From NCBI RefSeq assembly GCF_024362385.1, contig NZ_CP101466.1:2418001-2482000 (forward strand): 64,000 bases of DNA, in the 5' to 3' direction. Made by a program: the position numbers and the translations under genes. Shown one piece after another: positions 39,704 to 47,423 of this stretch; position 1 is the stretch's first letter, and each line of letters opens with the position of its first letter. The notes beneath the pieces were generated by a model. The model did not search any database and was not told the origin of the DNA. It saw only the letters and a list, made by a program, of their open reading frames with translations. This DNA is from Arthrobacter sp. DNA4. GTDB lineage: Bacteria; Actinomycetota; Actinomycetes; Actinomycetales; Micrococcaceae.

Positions 39704-41832
39704 CGGCAGTTCCTTCCGGAGGTTTTATTGCAGTATCCCAGCCTGCCACGTCTGTGCCCGGGGTCCAAGCTGCGGACACCGCGGAAGCGATGCATGCGCA
39801 CCTCCAGCAACTCCAGGAATACGACAGTTCCTGCGTGCGCCGTCCGGACCCAGCGGATGAGGCGGAGCGGCCTGGCCGCCGCCCCGACGGCGGCCAGGGA
39901 CAGGACCGACAGCAGCACCATGGACAGCATCCCGGGCACCCCTTCCGGCCATGGGAGCGCCGACCCCGGCAGCTGGGCTGCGATCCTGGCCGTAGCCGCG
40001 ACGCCCCCGCTGAAGGTCCCGGCAACGGCTATCAGCGCTGCGGCGCCCCATGGCAAGACGACCACCAGGGGCACCGCTGCTGTTCCCAGCAGGGTCACGG
40101 GAGCCACCAGGGGCGAGGCGACGACATTCGCCGCCAGGGAATAGGTTGAAAACTGGGGTTGCAGGAGCACGATGACGGGCCCGCAAAGCAGCTGGGCGGA
40201 CAACGGAACCGCTATCGCGGCAGCGAGCCACCGTGGGACCGCCGCGGGAATCCAGCTGATGATCCGCCGGCCTATAAGAATGATTCCCAGTGTGGCCAGG
40301 ACAGAAAGCAGGAAGCCAAAACTCGTGCCAAGAGCCGGATCCGCCAACAGCAGCCCCAGTACAGCCAGGCAAAGGAAGCTCAGACCGCGCCCTGAACGTC
40401 CACCGGCCAGAGAGGCGACGCCAATGGCTCCCATCAGCGCTGCGCGCAGAACGCTGGCATCAGGCCCCACCAGGACCACGAAAAGAGCCAGGCCGCCAAG
40501 GGCAACAGCTGCGGCAGGGGCACGCGGCAGCCGGAACCACCGGCACAGCAGCAGCAACGCCCCCAGCACCAGGCTGCAGTTTGCCCCGCTGACTGCCGTC
40601 AGGTGCGTCATGCCAACCGCTTTCATGGCGTTGTTCAATCCCTCATCCAGCGCACTGGTGTCACCGGTGACCATCCCCGGGAGGAGCCCGCGGGCATCCG
40701 GTTCGAGGAAAGCCGAGGCAGAAACGAATCGGCCGCGGAGCTCCCTGGCTGACTCTTCCAGCAGTGAGCCACCCGAGGGCTTGCCTGGAGCCGTCGAAGC
40801 GGCCAGGTTTCCCGCCTCCTGCCCTCCGGGGTCTGCCGGCCGCAGCTTGCCGGCAGCCCGGAGCGTCTGCCCCGGCACCACGCCGCCCCACCCCTGCCCG
40901 CCCATCACCACGAGCCGGGCGCGGGTGCGAACCAGGATGCCACCCGTTGTCACTTCCCGCGTCCACACCGGGACCGACCACCTCCCCGCCGCCCCTCCGG
41001 GTCCGGCCAGGGCCCGCGGGTTTCCGGCTACCTCGACAATGACGACGGCCGACTTTCCGTCCACGATGGCCTCAGCGAGCGGCCCCTCGAACCGCTGGCT
41101 TGAGGTTGTCGCGGAATGGGCTGCCGCCGCGGCGGCCAGCATCAGGGAGACGCCCAATGCTGCCCGAAAGCTTCGGCCCCGGACACCGAGCCTCCATCCC
41201 GGCCCCGAAGCGCGGGCGGCGGCACGCAAGCTTCCCCTCCGTCCTCCCTTCGCGGTGAGGGCCAGGAAAAGGCCGCCAACTGCCGCAAGCGCGCAGCACA
41301 CGGCGGCCAGCCACGGGGGCGGCAGCCAGAGCCCCGCCACCGAGGCAGCCCACACCGAAACTGCGGGGAGGGCAAGCCGGAGGTCCGTGCGGCGCCGCGG
41401 TCCCACATGGCCGGAGTCACTTTCCTCCCGCTCGTGGCCGCTTTCAACCAGCCGCCTGAGAGCGCGGTCCAGGCACTGCGCCCAATAACTTTTCACGTCC
41501 GCGGCTTTCAGGGGCCGGCCCTTCAGGGTCCCGACCTTCAGGGGCCCACCTTTCAAGGGCCCGCGGCGGCGTACGGGCAGACCTGGCGGTTGCAGGCGTG
41601 CCAGTCCCACCGACGGTGGGACTGCTCCGGGACGCGAACAGGATCCGGACGGTTGCGTTGTCGATGGGTGCACCCTCCGTGCGGGACCCCCGGTGTCTGG
41701 CCCCCGGCCGGGCCCCTGCACCGCCGAGTCCACGAACCGGTTCCAAGGACTCGTGGCTCCCTCTCCCCCGGCGGGGCCTCCCCGCCTTTCCGGGCCGTCG
41801 GGCCTGCCTGTGCTGCTCCTTCCGCTTGCCAA
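39637..41832 (-). CDS. comEC: ComEC/Rec2 family DNA-uptake channel, no metallo-beta-lactamase domain
   Basis: ComEC forms the inner-membrane channel for transforming DNA. The long frame (731 codons from TTG 41832) has a Pro/Arg-rich N-terminus, a DUF4131-like region with membrane helices (about 150-210), an OB-like extracytoplasmic part, and the Competence domain (about 375-660; His-Leu-Thr-Ala-Val-Ser-Gly-Ala-Asn). The C-terminal metallo-beta-lactamase domain of full ComEC is absent; the frame ends just inside holA. The first 110 or so residues are low-complexity and include four 15-bp tandem repeats, and TTG 41832 has no ribosome site. The true start is therefore probably downstream, for example GTG near 41497. 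Confidence 0.85.
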   Translation of the reverse strand: MASGRSSTGRPDGPERRGGPAGGEGATSPWNRFVDSAVQGPGRGPDTGGPARRVHPSTTQPSGSCSRPGAVPPSVGLARLQPPGLPVRRRGPLKGGPLKVGTLKGRPLKAADVKSYWAQCLDRALRRLVESGHEREESDSGHVGPRRRTDLRLALPAVSVWAASVAGLWLPPPWLAAVCCALAAVGGLFLALTAKGGRRGSLRAAARASGPGWRLGVRGRSFRAALGVSLMLAAAAAAHSATTSSQRFEGPLAEAIVDGKSAVVIVEVAGNPRALAGPGGAAGRWSVPVWTREVTTGGILVRTRARLVVMGGQGWGGVVPGQTLRAAGKLRPADPGGQEAGNLAASTAPGKPSGGSLLEESARELRGRFVSASAFLEPDARGLLPGMVTGDTSALDEGLNNAMKAVGMTHLTAVSGANCSLVLGALLLLCRWFRLPRAPAAAVALGGLALFVVLVGPDASVLRAALMGAIGVASLAGGRSGRGLSFLCLAVLGLLLADPALGTSFGFLLSVLATLGIILIGRRIISWIPAAVPRWLAAAIAVPLSAQLLCGPVIVLLQPQFSTYSLAANVVASPLVAPVTLLGTAAVPLVVVLPWGAAALIAVAGTFSGGVAATARIAAQLPGSALPWPEGVPGMLSMVLLSVLSLAAVGAAARPLRLIRWVRTAHAGTVVFLELLEVRMHRFRGVRSLDPGHRRGRLGYCNKTSGRNCRWPLRKSGHPAPKRPTQPPGGT
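41503..41562. repeat. four tandem 15-bp repeats in the 5' part of comEC
   Basis: Units 41503-41517, 41518-41532, 41533-41547 and 41548-41562 share the pattern (g/a)(c/g/a)c(c/t)TTCA(g/a)GG(g/t)(c)C. On the comEC strand each encodes a Leu-Lys-(Gly/Val/Ala)-(Gly/Arg)-(Pro/Thr) unit. Confidence 0.85.
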
Positions 41833-41842
41833 CCGGGATGCC

Positions 41843-42742
41843 TTAGACCGTCACAAAGGGCAGCAGGGCCTCGAGCAGCTTCGGCCCGACGCCATCCACC
41901 GCGTCCAGTTCTTCGACGCTTTTGAAAGGTCCATGGTCTTTTCGCCAATCCACGATCCGCTGGGCTAGTACCGGACCGACTTTGGGAAGCGTGTCCAGCA
42001 TGGCAACGTCAGCGGTGTTGAGGTTGACCTTCTCGCCCGCAGTGCTGCCTCCTGACCCCTGTGTTCCGGTAGTGTCCGCGCCGCTGCCGCCGGAGCCAGG
42101 GGCGTACGGCGGCGCGGTAGCCGGCTCGCCCTGCAGCGGGACGACGATCTTCTGGCCGTCCTCCATCACGAGTGCAAGGTTGAGCTGGTTGGCGTCGGCC
42201 TCCGGTAGTGCTCCGCCCGCAGCGGCAATGGCGTCCTCAACGCGGCTTCCCTGTTGAAGCCGTACTACTCCTGGTTTGGCCACGGCACCGGCCACATGGA
42301 CCACCAGCAGGGCCGCAGGGGCGGACTCCGCGTGGTGTGGCCCGGCATCCGGTTGATCTGCTTCGGCCTCATGTGGGGTATTCCCCCTTTCCTGGGTTTC
42401 GGCGGTTGTCCCGGAACCAACGCCTGCCAACGGCAGGACTTCCGGTGCGGCAGCGGCTGCCTGCCACCAGAACCAGGCGCAGGCGGCGGCAGCGAGGGCA
42501 GCCAGCAGCAGGGCAACGCGCAACCCCACCCGCCAACGCAGCGTAGGCGCAGTACTGGACGTGCATTCCGGACCAACGGCGCCTGGAGCCCCACCTGTTT
42601 CTGCAGGCCCCCGGTACTCGAAACCGCCCAGGCCCAGGTCGTCCTCCGAAACCCCTGCCGTTGCCTCCCCCAGGGCGGCCTGCAGCCTTGCCCTCACAGG
42701 CCGCGCCTGCTGACCTGTTGCTGCAGCGTCCCGGCGTGACAT
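41843..42742 (-). CDS. comEA: ComEA family DNA-binding protein (SLBB plus helix-hairpin-helix)
   Basis: ComEA is a membrane-anchored DNA receptor that hands DNA to ComEC. The 299 residues have a cytoplasmic N-terminus, one membrane helix (about 72-95), a linker, an SLBB domain (about 150-210) and a C-terminal tandem HhH domain (about 238-299; Val-Asn-Leu-Asn-Thr-Ala, Leu-Pro-Lys-Val-Gly-Pro, Val-Asp-Gly-Val-Gly-Pro). It lies immediately upstream of comEC. Natural transformation is plausible but not shown. Confidence 0.93.
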   Translation of the reverse strand: MSRRDAAATGQQARPVRARLQAALGEATAGVSEDDLGLGGFEYRGPAETGGAPGAVGPECTSSTAPTLRWRVGLRVALLLAALAAAACAWFWWQAAAAAPEVLPLAGVGSGTTAETQERGNTPHEAEADQPDAGPHHAESAPAALLVVHVAGAVAKPGVVRLQQGSRVEDAIAAAGGALPEADANQLNLALVMEDGQKIVVPLQGEPATAPPYAPGSGGSGADTTGTQGSGGSTAGEKVNLNTADVAMLDTLPKVGPVLAQRIVDWRKDHGPFKSVEELDAVDGVGPKLLEALLPFVTV

Positions 42743-43102
42743 AGCTCCACCCTAAGAATCCTGCCCGCTGCCCGGCAGGCGCCAAAGCCCCTATGTGGAA
42801 ACTTGGGCCCCGACGCCCGATTGCCAGAAGCAATCAAGGACGACCGAAAGCAGCATAATTTCCTGATCTCCGCAGCAAACTGGTATCTGGTTGTGACATC
42901 AAGCTGCAGCCTCATCAACGGTCATGGCCCCCTGCTTCCCGGTCCAGCCCCGCCGCCGATGCCGCCAGGCCCGAATGACCTCGGCGCCGCCACGGGCCAG
43001 CAGTTGAGCCTCGAAGGCGTCCACGTGCGGGAGCAGCTAGTAGCGAAGCTACTGCTGGACTACCGAATGCACACGGTGAGTCAACGTTTCTGCGCCCGTG
43101 GC
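42743..43102. other. gene-poor stretch at the left edge of the accessory segment
   Basis: About 360 bp upstream of comEA. A + strand frame (42803-43171) is open but low-complexity, with no family signature. I see no promoter, repeat or RNA gene here. Confidence 0.3.
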
Positions 43103-43324
43103 TTAGGGCTTCCAGGGAGTGATCCGGACACTGGTAAGGGCACGGTCCCCGGATGGATTCATCCTGGCTGAGGCACAGACGCTGAAGGCGTAGCGCGTCA
43201 GGGCGACGTCGATACATCCTGGCATTCGCACCGGCCAGAGCCGGGCAAAGCTGCCAGAACAGCCCGCGGTAATGCTGTGGTACTCCCCCAAGTTGTGACA
43301 GAGCGGGAGCCTGCGACGGGTCAC
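43103..43324 (-). CDS. possible small protein or 3' gene remnant
   Basis: A GTG-started 73-codon ORF. Its C-terminal half (Ile-Asp-Val-Ala-Leu-Thr-Arg-Tyr-Ala-Phe onwards, ending Trp-Lys-Pro) has the balanced composition of a real protein, with three cysteines. The N-terminal part does not, and the frame stays open upstream into the next gene. It may be the tail of a decayed gene. I do not recognise a family. Confidence 0.3.
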   Translation of the reverse strand: MTRRRLPLCHNLGEYHSITAGCSGSFARLWPVRMPGCIDVALTRYAFSVCASARMNPSGDRALTSVRITPWKP

Positions 43325-43352
43325 TGCGCGCGGTTTAGCAATACGTGGCTGC

Positions 43353-43664
43353 TCAATACTGCGCGACCGCGGAAAGCATGACCGCGCCGGTCACCACCGC
43401 CATTGCGAGAGAGGCCAGGGTGATTGTCCAGCTGAGTACCGAGCGTTCTTTGTGATGGATAACGCTGACCAAGCCGAGCACCGCTGTGGCCGCAGCAGGG
43501 GCTATGACTGCCTGACCGAACCCGTACCAGACCCAGTTGAAGAACGGATACTCCATCATCGGCCCGAGCGTGATCCACGCGATAAGGGTCGCTACGACGG
43601 TGATGGCAGCGAAGAGCAGGCTCCAGCGCCCGGACGCTGAGCGGGGTGTAAGTGTGATGGACAT
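43353..43664 (-). CDS. small membrane protein, three helices, unknown function
   Basis: A 103-residue protein with three hydrophobic segments (about 13-34, 45-66 and 76-98). The loop His-His-Lys-Glu-Arg-Ser-Val-Leu-Ser before the last helix closely matches Tyr-Arg-Glu-Arg-Ser-Val-Leu-Ser in the neighbouring gene upstream. It lies 9 bp downstream of that gene, so the two form an operon of related membrane proteins. Confidence 0.65.
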   Translation of the reverse strand: MSITLTPRSASGRWSLLFAAITVVATLIAWITLGPMMEYPFFNWVWYGFGQAVIAPAAATAVLGLVSVIHHKERSVLSWTITLASLAMAVVTGAVMLSAVAQY

Positions 43665-43673
43665 TTCTTCTGC

Positions 43674-44348
43674 CTAGGGGTGTGGTGTAAACAGGCTGAT
43701 GAAAAATGCAAGGTAGAAGTACGCCAGCTGCGCCGGTCCGGCGACCAGTGCGACGACCGAAAGCACTGAGCGCTCCCGGTAACTGAACATGGCCGCCAGT
43801 GCCAGCGCTGGTCCGGACATCGCTATTGCCGGGCTCAGGGCAGCCCATGGGCTGTACTGAAGAACCTCACCGACTGCAAGAAAGGCCGCGGCCCACCACC
43901 CGAGGGGTGTCGTGGGCAGGAACCGTGTCACTGCTCTTTCAGCCCGGAATCCCGCGAGAATACCCAGCACCGCCGCCGCAGTGAGAGCAATGGTCCCGGC
44001 GAAGATGAACACGTCGGGGGTCACGGGCATCTGTTTGCCCGGTGAGAAAGCTACCGAGGCGGCAGCCATGATCGCGGCCGAAAGAACAAGGAAAGCAAGC
44101 GCGCAGTAGCCGAACGCCGTGCGGATAAAGCGGTGCTTTCGCGCCTCGGCCGCGATCGCTGAGACGATGCTGAGAACAAAGGCACCGACGGCGACAGTAG
44201 CCCAAATGGTAAGCCCGGCGGGCGGAGGCCCCGACGGGAGAAAACAGGCCGTGAGGGCCACAATGAACAGCCCCACAGCCGTCCGGATAAGGGAGATACG
44301 CGGCACGGCACGCCCGGCTGCGTACGGGGACTGAAGCGGAACTGCCAT
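43674..44348 (-). CDS. multi-pass membrane protein, unknown function
   Basis: A protein of about 224 residues with six or more hydrophobic helices. Its C-terminal part resembles the 103-residue protein encoded next to it, sharing the Glu-Arg-Ser-Val-Leu-Ser loop and a Trp/Pro-rich segment before it, which suggests duplication or a shared domain. Start is ATG 44348, with GGAG 6 nt upstream. It is the first gene of a two-gene unit. Family not recognised. Confidence 0.65.
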   Translation of the reverse strand: MAVPLQSPYAAGRAVPRISLIRTAVGLFIVALTACFLPSGPPPAGLTIWATVAVGAFVLSIVSAIAAEARKHRFIRTAFGYCALAFLVLSAAIMAAASVAFSPGKQMPVTPDVFIFAGTIALTAAAVLGILAGFRAERAVTRFLPTTPLGWWAAAFLAVGEVLQYSPWAALSPAIAMSGPALALAAMFSYRERSVLSVVALVAGPAQLAYFYLAFFISLFTPHP

Positions 44349-44360
44349 CGGAGGCTCCAA

Positions 44361-44785
44361 ATGTGGTGGAAATTCACCCTAAGAGGCGAACCGTGGGATG
44401 GGAAAACATTGCAGTGGACAATAAGGCCTTGTGCAGCCACATCACTGGTCGACTTCCTGCGGCCGCTTCTGAGGCTCATCGCGTCCTTAATAAAATGATT
44501 GGCTCGGCAACAAGCCCGGGATAGGGCTCAAAGACCTACCATCCCGGCAGGGTACTTCGCCGCATGATCGACGCCGATGCGGTGGGCCCGGACGCCAGTT
44601 TCATTGAGGACACCCTGGAACTGAGCCTGCTGGCCCCGGGTGTGATTTGCGGCGATAATTGGCGGTCTTTTTTCGGCGCTCAATGTCGCTGTCAGTTTCA
44701 GGAGTGGCTTGCACAGAATGTCAGAAGTGCCGTTTACTCTCTTGAACCAGCTGGCGGAGGGGCAACAGAGCCGTTGGTCACAGAA
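44361..44785. other. gene-poor stretch, locally AT-richer
   Basis: About 425 bp with a locally lower GC content (for example TAATAAAATGATT near 44490). It contains a weak recombinase-like remnant. A GTGGACAATAAGGCC sequence at 44414-44428 lies 66 bp upstream of the multi-pass membrane gene. No intact gene is visible. Confidence 0.35.
44540..44680 (+). pseudogene. possible remnant of a site-specific recombinase C-terminus
   Basis: The frame around ATG 44564 reads Pro-Gly-Arg-Val-Leu-Arg-Arg-Met-Ile-Asp and then Leu-Glu-Leu-Ser-Leu-Leu-Ala-Pro-Gly-Val-Ile. This recalls the Leu-Thr-Leu-Leu-Ala-Pro-Asp-Ile helix of some large serine recombinases. The similarity is short and from memory; the frame then loses coding character. 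Confidence 0.2.
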
Positions 44786-45292
44786 TCATCCGCTGCGTTC
44801 CCGACCCCGAGAGGCATCCTGCGGTTGGTGGTGCATGTGACCAGCCGAGTAGAGACGGAAGCGGAACAGCATGACGAGGAGCATGAGGGGGCAGGCAAGC
44901 AGGCCGGTCTGCAGTGGGATCAGCTCGCTCCGGGCCACAAGGTCGAACCGGTACGCCATGATCAGCAGAAGGCCAGCGACCATCGTTGCGCCGGACATTT
45001 CCAGCGTCGGACGCCAAGCCATGCCCATGAAGCGCATCCAGGCGAGCATCGGGAGGGAGAGGCTGATCGCGATCACCAGCACCGTCAGCTCAGGCGCCTG
45101 CTGGTCCAAGTTGTTGTAGCCCAGCAAGGCAGCGGAGCCGAAGAATAGGAGGCCTAGCAGAACCGCTCCCGCGCACATCACAAGGCACATCTGGATGAAG
45201 TGAAGGACGAAGCGCCCCAAGGGTCGGAACCCACCGGCAGGCGGGTCGGAACTCGGTAACGAACTCTGCCCACCATTTGGAAGTACACGCAT
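44786..45292 (-). CDS. four-helix Met-rich membrane protein, unknown function
   Basis: A 168-residue protein with four hydrophobic segments (about 30-57, 68-85, 100-118 and 124-140). Its core Ala-Trp-Met-Arg-Phe-Met-Gly-Met-Ala-Trp-Arg-Pro-Thr-Leu-Glu-Met is Met-rich. I recall similar actinobacterial proteins being labelled flagellar FliP on weak grounds; there is no flagellar context here. The Met pattern could bind copper, but that is speculation. Confidence 0.7.
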   Translation of the reverse strand: MRVLPNGGQSSLPSSDPPAGGFRPLGRFVLHFIQMCLVMCAGAVLLGLLFFGSAALLGYNNLDQQAPELTVLVIAISLSLPMLAWMRFMGMAWRPTLEMSGATMVAGLLLIMAYRFDLVARSELIPLQTGLLACPLMLLVMLFRFRLYSAGHMHHQPQDASRGRERSG

Positions 45293-45717
45293 GTCGATCT
45301 ACCTCCTCGGAAATGACCGGGCTCCCTTTGTGTGGGCTTGGCGAGATCGGCAGCGACAGATGCAAGAGGGCCTTGCGGGTGTCCAAAGGGCAGTCGACGC
45401 TTTCCAGGCCAAGAGTCTCTTCTACTAACATGTGCTCCCCTTGCCTAGGCCAATAGGGCCGAAAGACCTCGTAAGACCGATGCCTATCCGTCACCGGCGA
45501 CATTGTCACTTGCATGAGCGGCGGCGGCCTCGGCGGTGAATACCGGGGGCGACACAGAACTCCGGCGCCACCACATCCGAGACGCCACGGCAGTTTGGGA
45601 GCCGGCTTGCTTAGGTCGCGGAGTCGTGGGTCATTCGGCCCTACCTCGGCCTTTGAGGCCACGGCAAGGTTGAAATCAGCAATCATTCAACAGGAAAAAG
45701 GCCCGGAAGGTTTGACG
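45293..45717. other. gene-poor stretch between divergent membrane genes
   Basis: About 425 bp. A minus-strand frame is open through much of it but lacks a clear family or start. AGGTCTTTCGGCCCT (minus strand, about 45457-45471) resembles the half-palindromic boxes bound by DosR/DevR-type regulators. Confidence 0.35.
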
Positions 45718-46113
45718 ATGTTTACTCTTCGCACCCTTGGGGGCGTCGCGCTGCTGATGGCCGGAAGCAGCTGGCTGTGGCTTACTCCCACTTTCGCTAC
45801 TCGCGGCCTGGATACTTCCGGGGTCTTGTGGAGCATCACTATGGTTCTTTCCCTGCTGACCGTCCTCGGCTTCTGCGTCGCGACTTGGGGATTGTTCGCC
45901 CGGTGGAACTGGTGGGAATACGCCGCTCTCGCCTCCGCCGGATTGGGGCTTCTTGCTCTCTTACCGTACTGGTTCGCCGCGGTAGGCGCCGGCGAGACAA
46001 TCGGAACGACCGCATGGAATGCTTTCGTGCACGTTTTGATGGTCGCCCTTGTGGCGGTGCTGCTGCTTGTACCGCCGCTGGAACGCTGGGTTGACCAACA
46101 GGTCATGAGCTAA
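45718..46113 (+). CDS. four-helix membrane protein, unknown function
   Basis: A 131-residue hydrophobic protein with four predicted helices (about 6-26, 35-58, 66-86 and 100-120). Start is ATG 45718 with GGAAGG 7 nt upstream. It is 16 bp upstream of the next + strand gene, so the two are co-transcribed. Family not recognised. Confidence 0.65.
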   Translation: MFTLRTLGGVALLMAGSSWLWLTPTFATRGLDTSGVLWSITMVLSLLTVLGFCVATWGLFARWNWWEYAALASAGLGLLALLPYWFAAVGAGETIGTTAWNAFVHVLMVALVAVLLLVPPLERWVDQQVMS

Positions 46114-46129
46114 GGGAGGAGCCGGGGAA

Positions 46130-46591
46130 ATGACTTTTCCCCGCCACCCGCTGTCGCGGGTCAACATGGACGCAAACGGCGAGGTGCCTTTCCGCGCAGC
46201 ACTCACGCTCGGGTTCTGGGCAGCACTTGCCACCGCAACCACCTACAGCATCTTCGAGCTCGGATTTCTCCTGGACCCGGTCCTGGTTTCGCCCTGGGAT
46301 GTTTGGATCCCGATAGGGGCCTCGGCCCTTATCGCTCCCTCGTTCCTTCTGCTGACGGTGAGCATCCACTATTCCTCTCCAGGAGAGGGACGAGTCTGGA
46401 CACACAGCGCGATGCTCTTCGCAACCCCCATCCGCCGGAGCAAAGTCCGGAGGTCCACCAGACTGTCTCCCATGGTTCCGGCCCCAGCTCCCCGCAGCGC
46501 GGGTGCTGCCAACCCGGCCATCCGAGGTGATCCGGTTACTGGCGTTTCACTGCAGCGACAAACTCCTGGGCTATCTGCGTCATCACGCTGA
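46130..46591 (+). CDS. membrane protein, apparently truncated at the 3' end
   Basis: Residues 1 to about 100 look real: a polar start, two hydrophobic helices (about 24-46 and 58-76) and an amphipathic segment. The next 50 residues are Arg/Pro/Ser-rich, unlike a membrane protein, and run 56 bp into the convergent lipoprotein gene. The most likely explanation is that a longer multi-helix protein lost its 3' part by deletion or frameshift near 46430. It is paired with the upstream membrane gene. Confidence 0.5.
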   Translation: MTFPRHPLSRVNMDANGEVPFRAALTLGFWAALATATTYSIFELGFLLDPVLVSPWDVWIPIGASALIAPSFLLLTVSIHYSSPGEGRVWTHSAMLFATPIRRSKVRRSTRLSPMVPAPAPRSAGAANPAIRGDPVTGVSLQRQTPGLSASSR

Positions 46592-47363
46592 CGGCCTCTT
46601 CCTCGCTTATCGCCATCCCGGTGTTGGATCCCATGTCGAGTGACACTGTTCCAGCAAGGACGCGGAGCCCAACGCCAGTGATGTTCCCGTTGAAGAATTG
46701 CCTGATCACGTAGGCCTTCTCCCCGATGTCCGGACCCGGAAGAAGTTGAATCGCGAACTTCCGGGTGCCGCCAGCTTCGGAGGGCATCTGGCCTAACATG
46801 GCGCAGCGAACCATCAGTTCCTGGCTGTAATCAAAGTCGGCTTTGACGAGGGTGACCCGGGGAGCGCTTCGCACATCAAAAAGGATCATGCCGTTTCCTT
46901 GATCGCCGGCGTTGAACACCTCCCCAAGGGCAAAGCCCATGGAGGGGTCCAACTGTGCCTCGTGCTGCCACGACCTGTGGAACACGGTGCATTCTGGTGG
47001 TTCGGTGGGACCCAGCAGGGCCGACGGCGACGCAGACGCCGGTGGCTGGGTCATCAACGCGTACGATTTGCGCGCCATGGCCGTGTCCTCGGCTCTTCCG
47101 CCGTGTGGCTCAAGGACTTTACTGCTGAGGGCCATGAGTTCCTGGTCCGTGAAGACCCTGGGCGACGCCGTGGAGGGCTCCGCCGCGGGGGCCGTGCTTG
47201 TTACATCTGCACGCGTGGTACTGCTGCCGGTCTGTGAAGGCGTGTCAGCTGGCTGGCCGGACCCGCATCCGGTGAGGATTAACAGTGCAGCGAACAACAT
47301 TCCGGCTCTTCTGAACCGACCGGCGCACCTGGGCTTTTGCACGGAGCTGGCTTCTCTGGCCAT
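46536..47363 (-). CDS. lipoprotein, unknown function
   Basis: A 275-residue exported lipoprotein. The signal peptide ends in lipobox Leu-Thr-Gly-Cys near residue 33, followed by a Ser/Thr/Pro-rich spacer (about 35-70) and a folded C-terminal domain. That domain resembles the extracellular sensor-type domains of mycobacterial lipoproteins (a Cys in Pro-Glu-Cys and one in Val-Arg-Cys may pair). AGGAGG precedes ATG 47363. A second lipoprotein gene lies upstream on the same strand. Function unknown. Confidence 0.75.
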   Translation of the reverse strand: MAREASSVQKPRCAGRFRRAGMLFAALLILTGCGSGQPADTPSQTGSSTTRADVTSTAPAAEPSTASPRVFTDQELMALSSKVLEPHGGRAEDTAMARKSYALMTQPPASASPSALLGPTEPPECTVFHRSWQHEAQLDPSMGFALGEVFNAGDQGNGMILFDVRSAPRVTLVKADFDYSQELMVRCAMLGQMPSEAGGTRKFAIQLLPGPDIGEKAYVIRQFFNGNITGVGLRVLAGTVSLDMGSNTGMAISEEEAVSVMTQIAQEFVAAVKRQ

Positions 47364-47423
47364 CCGGATCCCCTCCTGCGTGTACAGCTGTGGAGTTTGT
47401 TGGCGCAGCGCGCACAGGCTGGC

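Noticed and set aside
42803..43171. 122-codon + strand frame after comEA
   Set aside because: Pro/Gly-rich, with no ribosome site and no recognisable family.
45090..45686. 198-codon minus-strand frame upstream of the Met-rich membrane gene
   Set aside because: It overlaps that gene out of frame and its product has no protein-like pattern. A short inner part could be coding, but nothing supports it.
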